Below are positions 1 to 7,335 of a stretch of 64,000 nt of DNA, in pieces. The position numbers and the translations under genes are program-made. The notes under the pieces are model-generated. The model did not search any database. It was not told the DNA's origin and was given only the letters and a program-made list of their open reading frames with translations. Source of the DNA: Bacillota bacterium (GTDB lineage: Bacteria; Bacillota; Clostridia; Lachnospirales; Lachnospiraceae); assembly GCA_023409535.1 (NCBI GenBank), contig JAEYGZ010000046.1:62001-126000 (forward strand). Direction: 5' to 3'. How positions within the stretch are numbered: position 1 is the stretch's first letter; each line of letters starts with the position of its first letter.

Positions 1-1
1 A

Positions 2-700
2 CTGGATACGGCCGGGCCATTTACCAGAACTGTTCAGGATGCGGCTGTTATGTATGCAGCCTTGACCGGAAAAACTGTTGTGAGAGATAATAAGGATAAT
101 ATCAGAGGTAAGGTAATCGGCTATAATACGTGGAGGTCAGGTGAACAGGAGGAATGGCTTACTTGGACGGAGAATGCTGTCAGTGAACTGGAGAGGGCCG
201 GAGCTGTCATCAAGAGGTTTGAGTTACCTGAGACGCCATATATTATGGATGTAATGAAATATGAGTTTAAGTATGCCATGAATAAATATCTGGAGGGTTT
301 ACCGTCGAAGTATCCGATCAGGTTCTTGAAGGATATTATTGAATATAACAAGAAGCGCCCTCAGGAAGCCTTGCGATATGGACAGGTTCTTCTCACGGAT
401 GCACAGGAGAATACATCCGGTAATCTGGATGAAGTTATCTATGTGAAAATTCTTAAAGATAGAAAAGCACGGATGCAGCGGGTGAGAGAGCAGATGAAGG
501 ATTTGGATTTCTGTATTATGTACAGCTATAATAACATACTTCAGTATACTGCACTTCCAGCGATTACAATACCTTATGGATTACAGGGGAACGGAATGCC
601 GGCGGTACTGCAGTTAACGGCACGATCGGATGAAAAGCTATTGGAGAACGCTTATATCGTGGAAAGAACCATTGGCAGCCGAGTGAAACCTAAGTTGTAG
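2..700 (+). CDS. Amidase family enzyme, C-terminal part (5' end outside window)
   Basis: The reading frame is open from base 2 and begins inside the gene. The first residues read LDTAGPFTRTVQDAAVMYAA, which matches the segment just after the catalytic Ser of the amidase-signature family (GatA, 6-aminohexanoate and fatty-acid amide hydrolases), where D-[TV]-x-GP-x-[TS]-R is conserved. The Ser-cisSer-Lys triad therefore lies upstream of the window. The C-terminal end, LPAITIPYGLQGNGMPAVLQ, is also typical: in this family it lines the substrate pocket. Enzymes of this family hydrolyse amide bonds in the cytosol. The remaining ~232 residues do not show whether this is GatA or a stand-alone amidase. 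The absence of gatB or gatC immediately downstream favours a stand-alone amidase. The family call is firm; the substrate is unknown. Confidence 0.85.
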   Translation: MDTAGPFTRTVQDAAVMYAALTGKTVVRDNKDNIRGKVIGYNTWRSGEQEEWLTWTENAVSELERAGAVIKRFELPETPYIMDVMKYEFKYAMNKYLEGLPSKYPIRFLKDIIEYNKKRPQEALRYGQVLLTDAQENTSGNLDEVIYVKILKDRKARMQRVREQMKDLDFCIMYSYNNILQYTALPAITIPYGLQGNGMPAVLQLTARSDEKLLENAYIVERTIGSRVKPKL

Positions 701-766
701 AGAATATTATTTCATTTAAGGATATACAGAGCGGTAAGAAGGACTGTTAAAAAGGAGGTTAATTAT

Positions 767-1357
767 ATGGCGAAATTATTATATCAAGGGCATGGAAGCT
801 ATCGCATTACAAGTAACGATAATGTTGTTCTTTATTTTGATCCATTTGCAGGCAAAGGGTATGATGAACCTGCGGATATCATTCTCGTAACACATCAGCA
901 TGGAGATCATAACAATATTCAGATTGTAGTAAAGAAAGAGGATTGTACCATAATACAGAACATGGATGCGATAAAGAACGGTAAATACCAGAGCTTTGAT
1001 GTCAAAGGAATACACATTCAGGCGGTATCTGCCTATAATAAAAATCATAAGCAATCGGAAAGTGTTGGCTTTATTATCACGGTGGACGGTATCAAGATCT
1101 ACGGCTCCGGTGATACATCGACAACCGGGGAGATGAAAGAGTTTGCAGCTTTAGCACTTGACTATGCCCTTTTGCCGATTGACGGTGTATATAATATGGA
1201 TCCGGTGGAAGCCGCTGTCTGTGCTGACCTGATCGGTGCAAAGCATTCCATTCCGGTTCATATGAAGCCAGGGGAGCTATTTGATATTAAGATGGCTGAG
1301 AGATTTACTGCGAAGAGTAGATTAATCGTCAAAGCTGGAGAAACAATATGTTTATAA
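767..1357 (+). CDS. Metallo-beta-lactamase-fold metal-dependent hydrolase
   Basis: A 196-residue protein preceded by a strong AAGGAGG ribosome site 8 nt before the ATG. Residues about 43-50 read THQHGDHN, the HxHxDH metal-binding motif of the metallo-beta-lactamase fold. YGSGDT (about residue 113) supplies the bridging Asp, and a late His (IPVHMKPGE) completes the site. The short length and the opening LYQGHGSYRI resemble the UPF0173/YtkL and UlaG-like group of hydrolases. These are cytosolic and mostly uncharacterised. It follows the amidase by 66 nt on the same strand and may be co-transcribed with it. The fold is certain; the substrate cannot be told from sequence. Confidence 0.85.
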   Translation: MAKLLYQGHGSYRITSNDNVVLYFDPFAGKGYDEPADIILVTHQHGDHNNIQIVVKKEDCTIIQNMDAIKNGKYQSFDVKGIHIQAVSAYNKNHKQSESVGFIITVDGIKIYGSGDTSTTGEMKEFAALALDYALLPIDGVYNMDPVEAAVCADLIGAKHSIPVHMKPGELFDIKMAERFTAKSRLIVKAGETICL

Positions 1358-1444
1358 GTTAATACCTTTGCTGAGATAAAAGAAGGATATTTTAATGATT
1401 TGTGACAATATATGTATTATATTACATTGTTTTACAAAAATATA

Positions 1445-1473
1445 TTGTGAAATTTCGTATTATCTGATATAAT
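1445..1473 (+). promoter_or_regulatory. Sigma-A promoter for the antitoxin-like RNA
   Basis: TTGTGA (1445-1450) and TATAAT (1468-1473) are separated by exactly 17 nt. No plus-strand ORF with a ribosome site follows; the predicted transcript starts near 1480 and meets a strong terminator at 1523-1571, so the promoter appears to serve a short RNA. Confidence 0.65.
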
Positions 1474-1479
1474 CAGGTT

Positions 1480-1571
1480 AGAAAAATCAAGGACACAATG
1501 TGTCGGTTGATTCCCAGGCCTTAGATAGTTATCCTAAAGTTGGCGCTTTGGAGAATAACTATCTTTTTTTT
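1480..1571 (+). ncRNA. Candidate type I antitoxin RNA (~90 nt)
   Basis: A promoter at 1445-1473 and a long hairpin with a U-tract at 1523-1571 bracket an approximately 90-nt transcript with no coding potential. Its last ~50 nt are complementary to the 3' end of the minus-strand toxin-like ORF (1521-1643), the convergent 3'-overlap arrangement known from txpA/RatA and bsrG/SR4 of Bacillus. The 5' part carries ACACAATGTGT, a small stem. The RNA is inferred from signals only; no homology was tested. Confidence 0.5.
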
Positions 1572-1643
1572 GTTGCGATTATCAAGATATGATAGTGCAG
1601 CGAATATTAATATTAGAAGTGTTAAAACTTCTGACATTGACAT
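1521..1643 (-). CDS. Small hydrophobic toxin-like peptide (Hol_Tox/TxpA-type)
   Basis: Forty codons starting at an ATG on the minus strand (1643-1641), with a perfect AAGGAGGTG ribosome site at 1658-1650. The peptide begins MSMSEVLTLLILIFAALSYL, one hydrophobic helix, followed by DNRNKKK. This layout (a few residues, a single TM segment, then [DN]xxNKKK) is that of the putative holin-like toxin and TxpA/BsrG families of Firmicutes, which insert in the membrane when over-produced. The last 13 codons lie inside the terminator hairpin shared with the convergent RNA. A longer reading to 1790 lacks a ribosome site and was not used. The family assignment is by pattern only. Confidence 0.55.
   Translation of the reverse strand: MSMSEVLTLLILIFAALSYLDNRNKKKIVILQSANFRITI
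1523..1571. terminator. Bidirectional terminator shared by toxin and antitoxin candidates
   Basis: The arm at 1523-1539 pairs with the arm at 1546-1564 around a 6-nt loop, with one bulge, followed by T8 on the plus strand. The stem also forms the end of the minus-strand 40-codon ORF. Confidence 0.75.
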
Positions 1644-1836
1644 AAGCCTCACCTCCTTTATGTAATTAAAGGGAAGCAACAAACAAATTGTTATCCTCAA
1701 TCGTTCTAACCTGATATCAGTATTATGCCACACAAATGTTAACGGATCTAGCATATTATGGATTAAATAGCTTTGATTTGTTAAAATCAAACAAAAAATT
1801 ACAAAAAATCTGTTGATAATTTTTTACAATTAGGTA

Positions 1837-1865
1837 TTTACAAATACTGTATCATCATTTATGAT
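1837..1865 (+). promoter_or_regulatory. Possible promoter of the Tad-like operon
   Basis: TTTACA (1837-1842), a 17-nt spacer, then TATGAT (1860-1865). It lies 80 nt before the GTG start of the first gene of the 17-kb operon. The match is moderate, and the AT-rich surroundings make chance matches likely. Confidence 0.4.
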
Positions 1866-1946
1866 ATATCTATCTTATTTGTCTGTTAGCAATTTCTGCT
1901 ACATTTCCCAAGTATTAATATTACGAATGATAAGGAGGTTTTTTGT

Positions 1947-2783
1947 GTGAAAATAGCATTCTGGAGTAATGCCATGGAATGGTGTTCAGTTTCGGCTAAT
2001 TTAGCTGCAATCAGCGTAGCTATTGCGATCAGGTATCCATATACAATTGTAATGTTAGAGAATCACCTATGTGTGCATGGTTTAGGTAAAGCCTATAATG
2101 ACGGATCATGTGCCGGAATGCCAGCGGAAGCAGGTACAAACTATTATGACGGATTTGGTATGGAGGGACTGCTCAGAAAGATATACAGAAGAGAGTACAA
2201 TATAGGAACCTTGAAGTCTCATCTTAGCGAGATTATAAAGAATCGCCTTTATTATATACCTCAAAGCAGGGTAATTCATAATGATCTCTTTGATTATGAA
2301 TTTGAACATTGTATCAATCCATTATTCTATCTGCTTGATAACAATGCTGATGTTTGCTTTATTGACACGGCCAGCAGCAGTCTTAGCACAAAAAATATAC
2401 TGGATGAATCGGACTTGATTGTCGTTAATCTTTGTCAGAAAACCAGTGTTATTGAAGATTTCTTTCTCCGTTATTCCTCCATGATTCCCAAAGCAGTTTT
2501 TATTATTAATGATTATGATCCTCGTAATATTCTAAGCTGTAAGCAAATTTCCAAGCAATATGATGTTCCGATAGAAAATATCATTGTAATGCCAACTTGC
2601 AAGAGGTATCGTGAAGCATATCGCGGAGGTTATGTTCACCAATTCATATCCAGAAATATATTCTGTCAAAAAGAAGATCCTGATTATTTGTTTATGCAGA
2701 TGGTCAAAAAAGCGGCTGTTACCATAATACGAAATGTTGAGAGAAATGCTAAACAAAAGGAGTTAAATTCTTGTGGCATTTAA
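1947..2783 (+). CDS. CpaE/MinD-like protein with lost P-loop
   Basis: A 278-residue protein, GTG start with AAGGAGG 8 nt upstream. It aligns by eye with the protein at 4680-5498: both start MKI[AL]FWS, both carry a central segment ending in DLIVVNLCQ, and both end with a helix reading roughly MxKAxxxI. That core belongs to the MinD/ParA/CpaE (TadZ) fold, in which CpaE proteins place Tad pilus machinery at the membrane. Here the deviant Walker A region reads SNAMEWCSVSAN, with neither the GK signature nor the Thr/Ser, so ATP binding is probably lost. FIDTASSS preserves the Asp of the switch strand. First gene of the Tad-like operon. Family by context and pattern; a scaffolding role is inferred. 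Confidence 0.6.
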   Translation: MKIAFWSNAMEWCSVSANLAAISVAIAIRYPYTIVMLENHLCVHGLGKAYNDGSCAGMPAEAGTNYYDGFGMEGLLRKIYRREYNIGTLKSHLSEIIKNRLYYIPQSRVIHNDLFDYEFEHCINPLFYLLDNNADVCFIDTASSSLSTKNILDESDLIVVNLCQKTSVIEDFFLRYSSMIPKAVFIINDYDPRNILSCKQISKQYDVPIENIIVMPTCKRYREAYRGGYVHQFISRNIFCQKEDPDYLFMQMVKKAAVTIIRNVERNAKQKELNSCGI

Positions 2784-3013
2784 TAGGCTTACACATTTTG
2801 ACCATTCTCATAATAGGAGTTATATTATTTCGTGTTCTCATAGTTCTATTTGGATATTATAGGGGAAGAAACATCAAAAAACGCAGATGGAAATTATCAA
2901 AAGAATATGATATTCGCAGATCTGAAATAATTCTAGGTTATCTATTAGCACTAATCATCGTTCTTGTCTTATGTTTTCTTATAATCGATCTTAAAATCAG
3001 AGGTGTTCCATGA
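2771..3013 (+). CDS. Small two-TM membrane protein of the Tad-like operon
   Basis: An 80-residue protein starting at TTG with AAAAGGAG placed 8 nt upstream. The start lies 13 nt inside the preceding gene and the end overlaps the next gene by 4 nt, so translation is coupled. It has two hydrophobic helices (about residues 4-27 and 54-73) separated by a strongly basic loop (RGRNIKKRRWK). No family recognised. Position between the CpaE-like and CpaB-like genes suggests an accessory membrane subunit of the machine. Confidence 0.6.
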   Translation: MWHLIGLHILTILIIGVILFRVLIVLFGYYRGRNIKKRRWKLSKEYDIRRSEIILGYLLALIIVLVLCFLIIDLKIRGVP

Positions 3014-4014
3014 AATTTAAAAATAGAATAAAGCGTTCAACAAGGCAGTACATTATTGTTGCATGCATTTGTATTGTGGTTATCGGCGGGGCTGCGCTAT
3101 CAACAGCCCTTGTTATAACCAGCCATGTTAAAAAGGAGTACCAGATGCTTCTTTCAAATGCATACCATGATATGGAGTTGAAGCAGCGGAATGTATATGT
3201 AGCAATCACAAAAATTAATGCCGGCGAAGCGGTCAGTAAGGATAAAATTAAGCTGGTGAAGGCATATTCATCACAGCCCAAGAATAGTTATATCACTGCA
3301 GAAGATGTCGGAAAACTGTCTTTGATTAATATTGCGGCTGAAACCCAGATATTAAGCTCCATGGTAACAGATAATATGGTATCACCGCGGCTTAGGGAGA
3401 TGGAGTTCGAAGTGATTACACTCAATTCCAACATTGTAAGCAATGATACAGTTGATATTCGAATTGTATATCCAAACGGAGAAAGTTTTGTAGTCTTAGC
3501 CAAAAAGACGGTTAAGGGAATAGAAGCTGGTTCACCAATTTGTTACTTATGGCTTGACGAAGAAGAGATCCTTCGTATGTCAGCTGCAATCGTAGATGCT
3601 GTTTTATATTCCGGGTCGCGGCTGATTACATCAAAGTATATAAAGCCGGCAATACAAGAGGCTTCGCAGGTTACCTATACACCTAATATAGCAATATTAA
3701 CTCTTTTGGAGAGTGATCCGAATATTCTTGAAAGATCATCACAGGAACTTAGTAAAAATGTAAGAAAGTCACTCGAAAACAGGCTGGCAGCAAGTCTTGC
3801 TACCGATGTAACCTCAATAAGCTGGGACGTTCCTACCTATCAGACACAACCGGCAGCCACAACGGAAGCTGAGGAGAGTACGGATACGGAATTAAATAAT
3901 GTGGATACTGTCGATACTCCTGAAGATTTGGGCGTTGCTCAGCCGGAGGACAGCTTTTTCTATTATGCACAAGAGCAGGAAGCAGTGGAGGCTGATATAG
4001 AGTATGGCGAATAG
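3010..4014 (+). CDS. cpaB: CpaB/RcpC-like SAF-domain protein
   Basis: A 334-residue protein with one N-terminal TM segment (about residues 15-37) and an extracytoplasmic remainder. Residues about 60-120 form a SAF domain (VYVAITKINAGEAVSKDKIK and later GKLSLINIAAETQI), as in CpaB/RcpC of Tad pili and in FlgA. The segment after it, with VSNDTVDIRIVYPNG, matches the RcpC/CpaB extension. The C-terminal ~60 residues are acidic and low-complexity (TTEAEESTDTELNN). In Gram-negative Tad systems CpaB works with the outer-membrane secretin. No secretin is present, so here it may link the inner-membrane platform to the cell wall. Overlaps its neighbour by 11 nt. Confidence 0.7.
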   Translation: MKFKNRIKRSTRQYIIVACICIVVIGGAALSTALVITSHVKKEYQMLLSNAYHDMELKQRNVYVAITKINAGEAVSKDKIKLVKAYSSQPKNSYITAEDVGKLSLINIAAETQILSSMVTDNMVSPRLREMEFEVITLNSNIVSNDTVDIRIVYPNGESFVVLAKKTVKGIEAGSPICYLWLDEEEILRMSAAIVDAVLYSGSRLITSKYIKPAIQEASQVTYTPNIAILTLLESDPNILERSSQELSKNVRKSLENRLAASLATDVTSISWDVPTYQTQPAATTEAEESTDTELNNVDTVDTPEDLGVAQPEDSFFYYAQEQEAVEADIEYGE

Positions 4015-4672
4015 CAAAAATATAGTGGCCTTTGCCGGATGCGAAGGTTTCGATATTATTATTTACCTGTCAAGAATTCTTAATAAAATTGGACGAAAAG
4101 TGTTGATTGCAGACCACTCAGATACAATTGCCATTGCTTCTGCCACACCTGAGATTACAGGATTGAATATAACAGAAGATATTGTTACATACAGAGATTT
4201 AGATTTTACAGCAAAGAACTTGGACAAGGAAACGATTCTTCCATATGATGATATTTTGATTAACTGCGGTATGAACCGTCCCAGGATAATCGAGTTTATT
4301 GTGAATAAGGTTGTATTCATAACAGACATGTATCAATTTAATATAAAACGGATTGCACAGCTTGACTATTATGACGGCCTTTTCGCAGAAAATACACTTA
4401 TTATCAAGGATGTAGTTAACACCAGACTGACGACTCAATCTATTCTGTCTCTTCTGAATAAAAATATCACACAGGACAAAGTAAATATTATTTATTGGGA
4501 TGAGGGTGATTATAGCAACAGCCTGTTAATTAACCATGGGCAAACCATAGGTTTTAAGGGTATATCAAAAAGCCTTAGAGGTTTGTTACTGAAGGAGGTA
4601 CAGGCAATGAAGCCTGATATAACAGATAAGAAATTGAAGATGGCTTTTAAACTTGCCAGGAAGGGGGAGTGA
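4004..4672 (+). CDS. Degenerate P-loop (MinD/CpaE-fold) protein
   Basis: A 222-residue cytosolic protein. The opening NIVAFAGCEGFDIIIYLSRI followed by RKVLIADHS has the strand-loop-helix-strand rhythm of ParA/MinD proteins, but the GKGGxGK[TS] loop is replaced by AGCEGFDI. LPYDDILINCG and KVVFITDMYQ occupy the positions of the next two core strands. It is the second of three such proteins in the operon, so at most one could hydrolyse ATP. Likely role: an assembly or positioning partner of the ATPase. The fold is a judgement from the pattern, not from a search. Confidence 0.5.
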   Translation: MANSKNIVAFAGCEGFDIIIYLSRILNKIGRKVLIADHSDTIAIASATPEITGLNITEDIVTYRDLDFTAKNLDKETILPYDDILINCGMNRPRIIEFIVNKVVFITDMYQFNIKRIAQLDYYDGLFAENTLIIKDVVNTRLTTQSILSLLNKNITQDKVNIIYWDEGDYSNSLLINHGQTIGFKGISKSLRGLLLKEVQAMKPDITDKKLKMAFKLARKGE

Positions 4673-4679
4673 CAGTGGT

Positions 4680-5498
4680 ATGAAAATTCTGTTCTGGTCA
4701 CCAATTCACGGACAAGCAGGTACGACAAGTAATATCTTGGCTACAGCGATGCTTACCGGATTATATTATCGAAAAAAAACTGTCCTGACCCAGACGCAAT
4801 TTCAATTTAATAACCTGGAAGCTCCCATCGTTGGGATCAATCCTTATAATCAGGACTCAAAAGAATATTACAGAGAAGTCGGTATCGATACAATAATTCG
4901 ATGTTTCAAGGCTGCAAAGCTAGATAAGGATACCCTTGATAATTGTTGTATCGCTCTTGATAATACCAATATTCTTTTATTACCGGGCACAAGTAAAAGT
5001 ATAAAGGAAGCTTTTGATTTTGAAGTGGAAACTGTTATGGGGAACTTGTTAAAGTCAATTGAAGCGATTTATGGAGTAGTATTAGTTGACATCAGTGCCG
5101 GAGAAAATGCACTTTCTAAAAAGCTTATGACAGAAGCAGATTTGATTGTAGTAAATCTCTGTCAGAATATGACCATCACGGATGAATATTTTAAGAGTTA
5201 TGCAATGAATTTACCGGAGAAGAAACTATTTTACCTTTTTGGAAAATACGATCGGAACTCTAAATACAACATCAGTAATATACGCAGGAAATATAAAAAT
5301 ATTAAATCGGTTAATTCAGGAGTGATACCCAATAACACCGGCTTTATGGATGCAATGACGGATGGTAAAGTAATCGATTTTATCAGAAAAAATACGGTAT
5401 GTAATAATTTGAATGAAAATTATTACTTTATCAGCAGTGTGATGAAAGCAACTAAAAAGATCCTTAATCAGGCAGGAGCGAATATAGAAAGGGTGTAA
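4680..5498 (+). CDS. CpaE/TadZ-like MinD-family protein with altered Walker A
   Basis: A 272-residue protein. The ATG at 4680 is preferred because GGGGGAG lies 10 nt upstream and the protein then begins MKILFWSPIHGQAGTTSN, parallel to the first gene of the operon. The loop SPIHGQAGTTSN keeps Gly and Thr residues in place but replaces both signature Lys residues of the deviant Walker A motif. VVLVDISAGENALS (about residue 137) matches the switch strand of MinD. The shared block ADLIVVNLCQN follows. Of the three related proteins in the operon this is the only one that might still bind nucleotide. Directly upstream of the TadA-like ATPase (4-nt gap). Confidence 0.65.
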   Translation: MKILFWSPIHGQAGTTSNILATAMLTGLYYRKKTVLTQTQFQFNNLEAPIVGINPYNQDSKEYYREVGIDTIIRCFKAAKLDKDTLDNCCIALDNTNILLLPGTSKSIKEAFDFEVETVMGNLLKSIEAIYGVVLVDISAGENALSKKLMTEADLIVVNLCQNMTITDEYFKSYAMNLPEKKLFYLFGKYDRNSKYNISNIRRKYKNIKSVNSGVIPNNTGFMDAMTDGKVIDFIRKNTVCNNLNENYYFISSVMKATKKILNQAGANIERV

Positions 5499-5502
5499 CA
5501 GA

Positions 5503-7326
5503 ATGGAATTTAAGCAGACAAACATTATTGCGATTGCCGTGATACTTTCCATAGTCCTTATATCATTCTATTTTATCTTTAAAAAGGATCCGGAACCTGA
5601 TGATGATATTGAGGAAGATAAGTTTTCCTTTCCATATCTAAAAGAGCATGTGAAAAGAAAGATCAATGAAATTGTTGATCAGAATATCAATGAACTGATT
5701 ATTAATAGAAAGGAAATGAAAAAAAGACAATATCAAAAGGCCAGACTTTCAAAGTCGGTTCGCACCTGTGCACAAGGAAATATCGGAGAAAGAGAGTATC
5801 TTAAGGATTACATTAAGGATCTCTTACAGAATGATCTTGGTGTGAGTGATGAAACGATCAACCAAATCATTCCTTTTCATAATCGGGAATTTCTCACTCC
5901 GCAGGACAAGTTTGAGATCCTCTATACAGAATTTAATCGAGAAAATGAAAATCGATACTGTGCTTTTGATATGCTGAACCGGCTTTACAGCTTGGAGCAT
6001 GAAAAGAGTAATGAGTATGGGGCTTATTATGAAGTAACCCCAGAAGATATAGATAAGCTATTTGACAAGGTCCACAAGCCTTTGCGTTATGTTGATAAGC
6101 TGGAGATTGTCACGCAGAGAATATATCAGGAGGTTTATGGTAACTCAGTAGCAGACATTCTAAGATATGATACGTCAATTGATGGCATTTCCGGCGGCTG
6201 TTCAGGTTCTTCCACAGAGCAATACAATTACCTGGAAGAGATTTATGGAACCGGAAGTACCAGAAAGGCAAAGACATATAACAGCCTATGGATATTTTAC
6301 CATGGAAAAGCAATTTATCTATCATTTCTTAGTTTTGCATCTTTACAGGATTTAATTAGGACCTGCAAAAACCTTTACCGATATGGTACAGTGGGACATC
6401 TAAATTCCAAGGCAGGATATAAGCTGACCTATCAAGCAGACGGAAGCCGTGTGGTTGTAGTAAGACCTAATTTTTCAACCCATTGGGCATTCTTTCTACG
6501 AAAGTTTGATTCATCAAAAAATATGGGTATTGATAAGCTGATTAGGGTGGAAGGATCTGAAGAAGTAGTCAATATGCTTAAGTGGATCGTGAAGGGATGC
6601 CTTAATGCTGTTCTGTCTGGTGATCAAAATTCAGGAAAGACCACTTGTCTTAAAGCAATGTCAGAATTCTTTGATAGAAGAAATCCGGTTAGAACCACTG
6701 AACAGGAATTCGAGCTTTGGCTGAATAATGCTTATGACAGTATGAACTGCCTTTGTTTAAGGAGCACCGAGGGCATATCTGTTATGGATGCGGTTAATAT
6801 TCAAAAGAAGATGGATGCGGCAATTATGCTGCTTGGAGAAGTAAATTCCTTCGAGCTGGCAGCAGCTTATTTGTCCCTCTGTTTATCAGGTACAAAATCA
6901 GCACTATGTACCTGCCACTGCGTATCTACTGAGGACTTAGTGGATTACTTTAGAAATGCAGTAATAGCAAATGGTATCTTTAAGACTGAGATAACTGCCG
7001 AGGAGCAGATAGCAAATTCTGTTCATATCGACATCCATTGGGAAAAGTCACCCGACGGTAAAAGATATATCAGTTATATTAATGAGATTATACCATATCC
7101 CAGAGAAGTACCGGAAAGTGAACAGGTATTACCGTTGGAGAGTATTGCAGACTCATTAAAGCTGATGTCAAGAAAGAGGGCTTTCTATGTGAGACCTTTG
7201 ATTATTCTGGAAAATGACAGGTATGTGGTAAAGAATAACTTCAGTGACCGGTCTGTTAAAAGAATTCTTAAAAATCTTGCAGCGGAGGATATTAAGGAAT
7301 TTGGAAAGGTCTATAAAGTAGGCTAG
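5503..7326 (+). CDS. tadA: TadA/CpaF-type secretion ATPase with N-terminal membrane anchor
   Basis: A 607-residue protein. Walker A is GDQNSGKTT at residues 373-381 (Lys379). The Walker B-like strand is AIMLLGEV with Glu446, and LCTCHC supplies the His-box region of GspE/VirB11-type ATPases. A preceding N-terminal domain (about residues 190-340) has the helix-rich composition of TadA/CpaF. These ATPases power assembly of Flp/Tad pili through the TadB/TadC platform. Unusual features are a hydrophobic segment at residues 7-24 that would anchor the protein in the membrane, and a length about 150 residues above typical TadA. The next gene starts 9 nt downstream and encodes the membrane platform, which supports the call. 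Confidence 0.85.
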   Translation: MEFKQTNIIAIAVILSIVLISFYFIFKKDPEPDDDIEEDKFSFPYLKEHVKRKINEIVDQNINELIINRKEMKKRQYQKARLSKSVRTCAQGNIGEREYLKDYIKDLLQNDLGVSDETINQIIPFHNREFLTPQDKFEILYTEFNRENENRYCAFDMLNRLYSLEHEKSNEYGAYYEVTPEDIDKLFDKVHKPLRYVDKLEIVTQRIYQEVYGNSVADILRYDTSIDGISGGCSGSSTEQYNYLEEIYGTGSTRKAKTYNSLWIFYHGKAIYLSFLSFASLQDLIRTCKNLYRYGTVGHLNSKAGYKLTYQADGSRVVVVRPNFSTHWAFFLRKFDSSKNMGIDKLIRVEGSEEVVNMLKWIVKGCLNAVLSGDQNSGKTTCLKAMSEFFDRRNPVRTTEQEFELWLNNAYDSMNCLCLRSTEGISVMDAVNIQKKMDAAIMLLGEVNSFELAAAYLSLCLSGTKSALCTCHCVSTEDLVDYFRNAVIANGIFKTEITAEEQIANSVHIDIHWEKSPDGKRYISYINEIIPYPREVPESEQVLPLESIADSLKLMSRKRAFYVRPLIILENDRYVVKNNFSDRSVKRILKNLAAEDIKEFGKVYKVG

Positions 7327-7335
7327 GAGGCAGAT

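Noticed and set aside
1521..1790. 89-codon reading of the minus-strand small ORF
   Set aside because: The first 49 codons lack a ribosome site and a toxin-like pattern; the ATG at 1643 has a perfect AAGGAGGTG.
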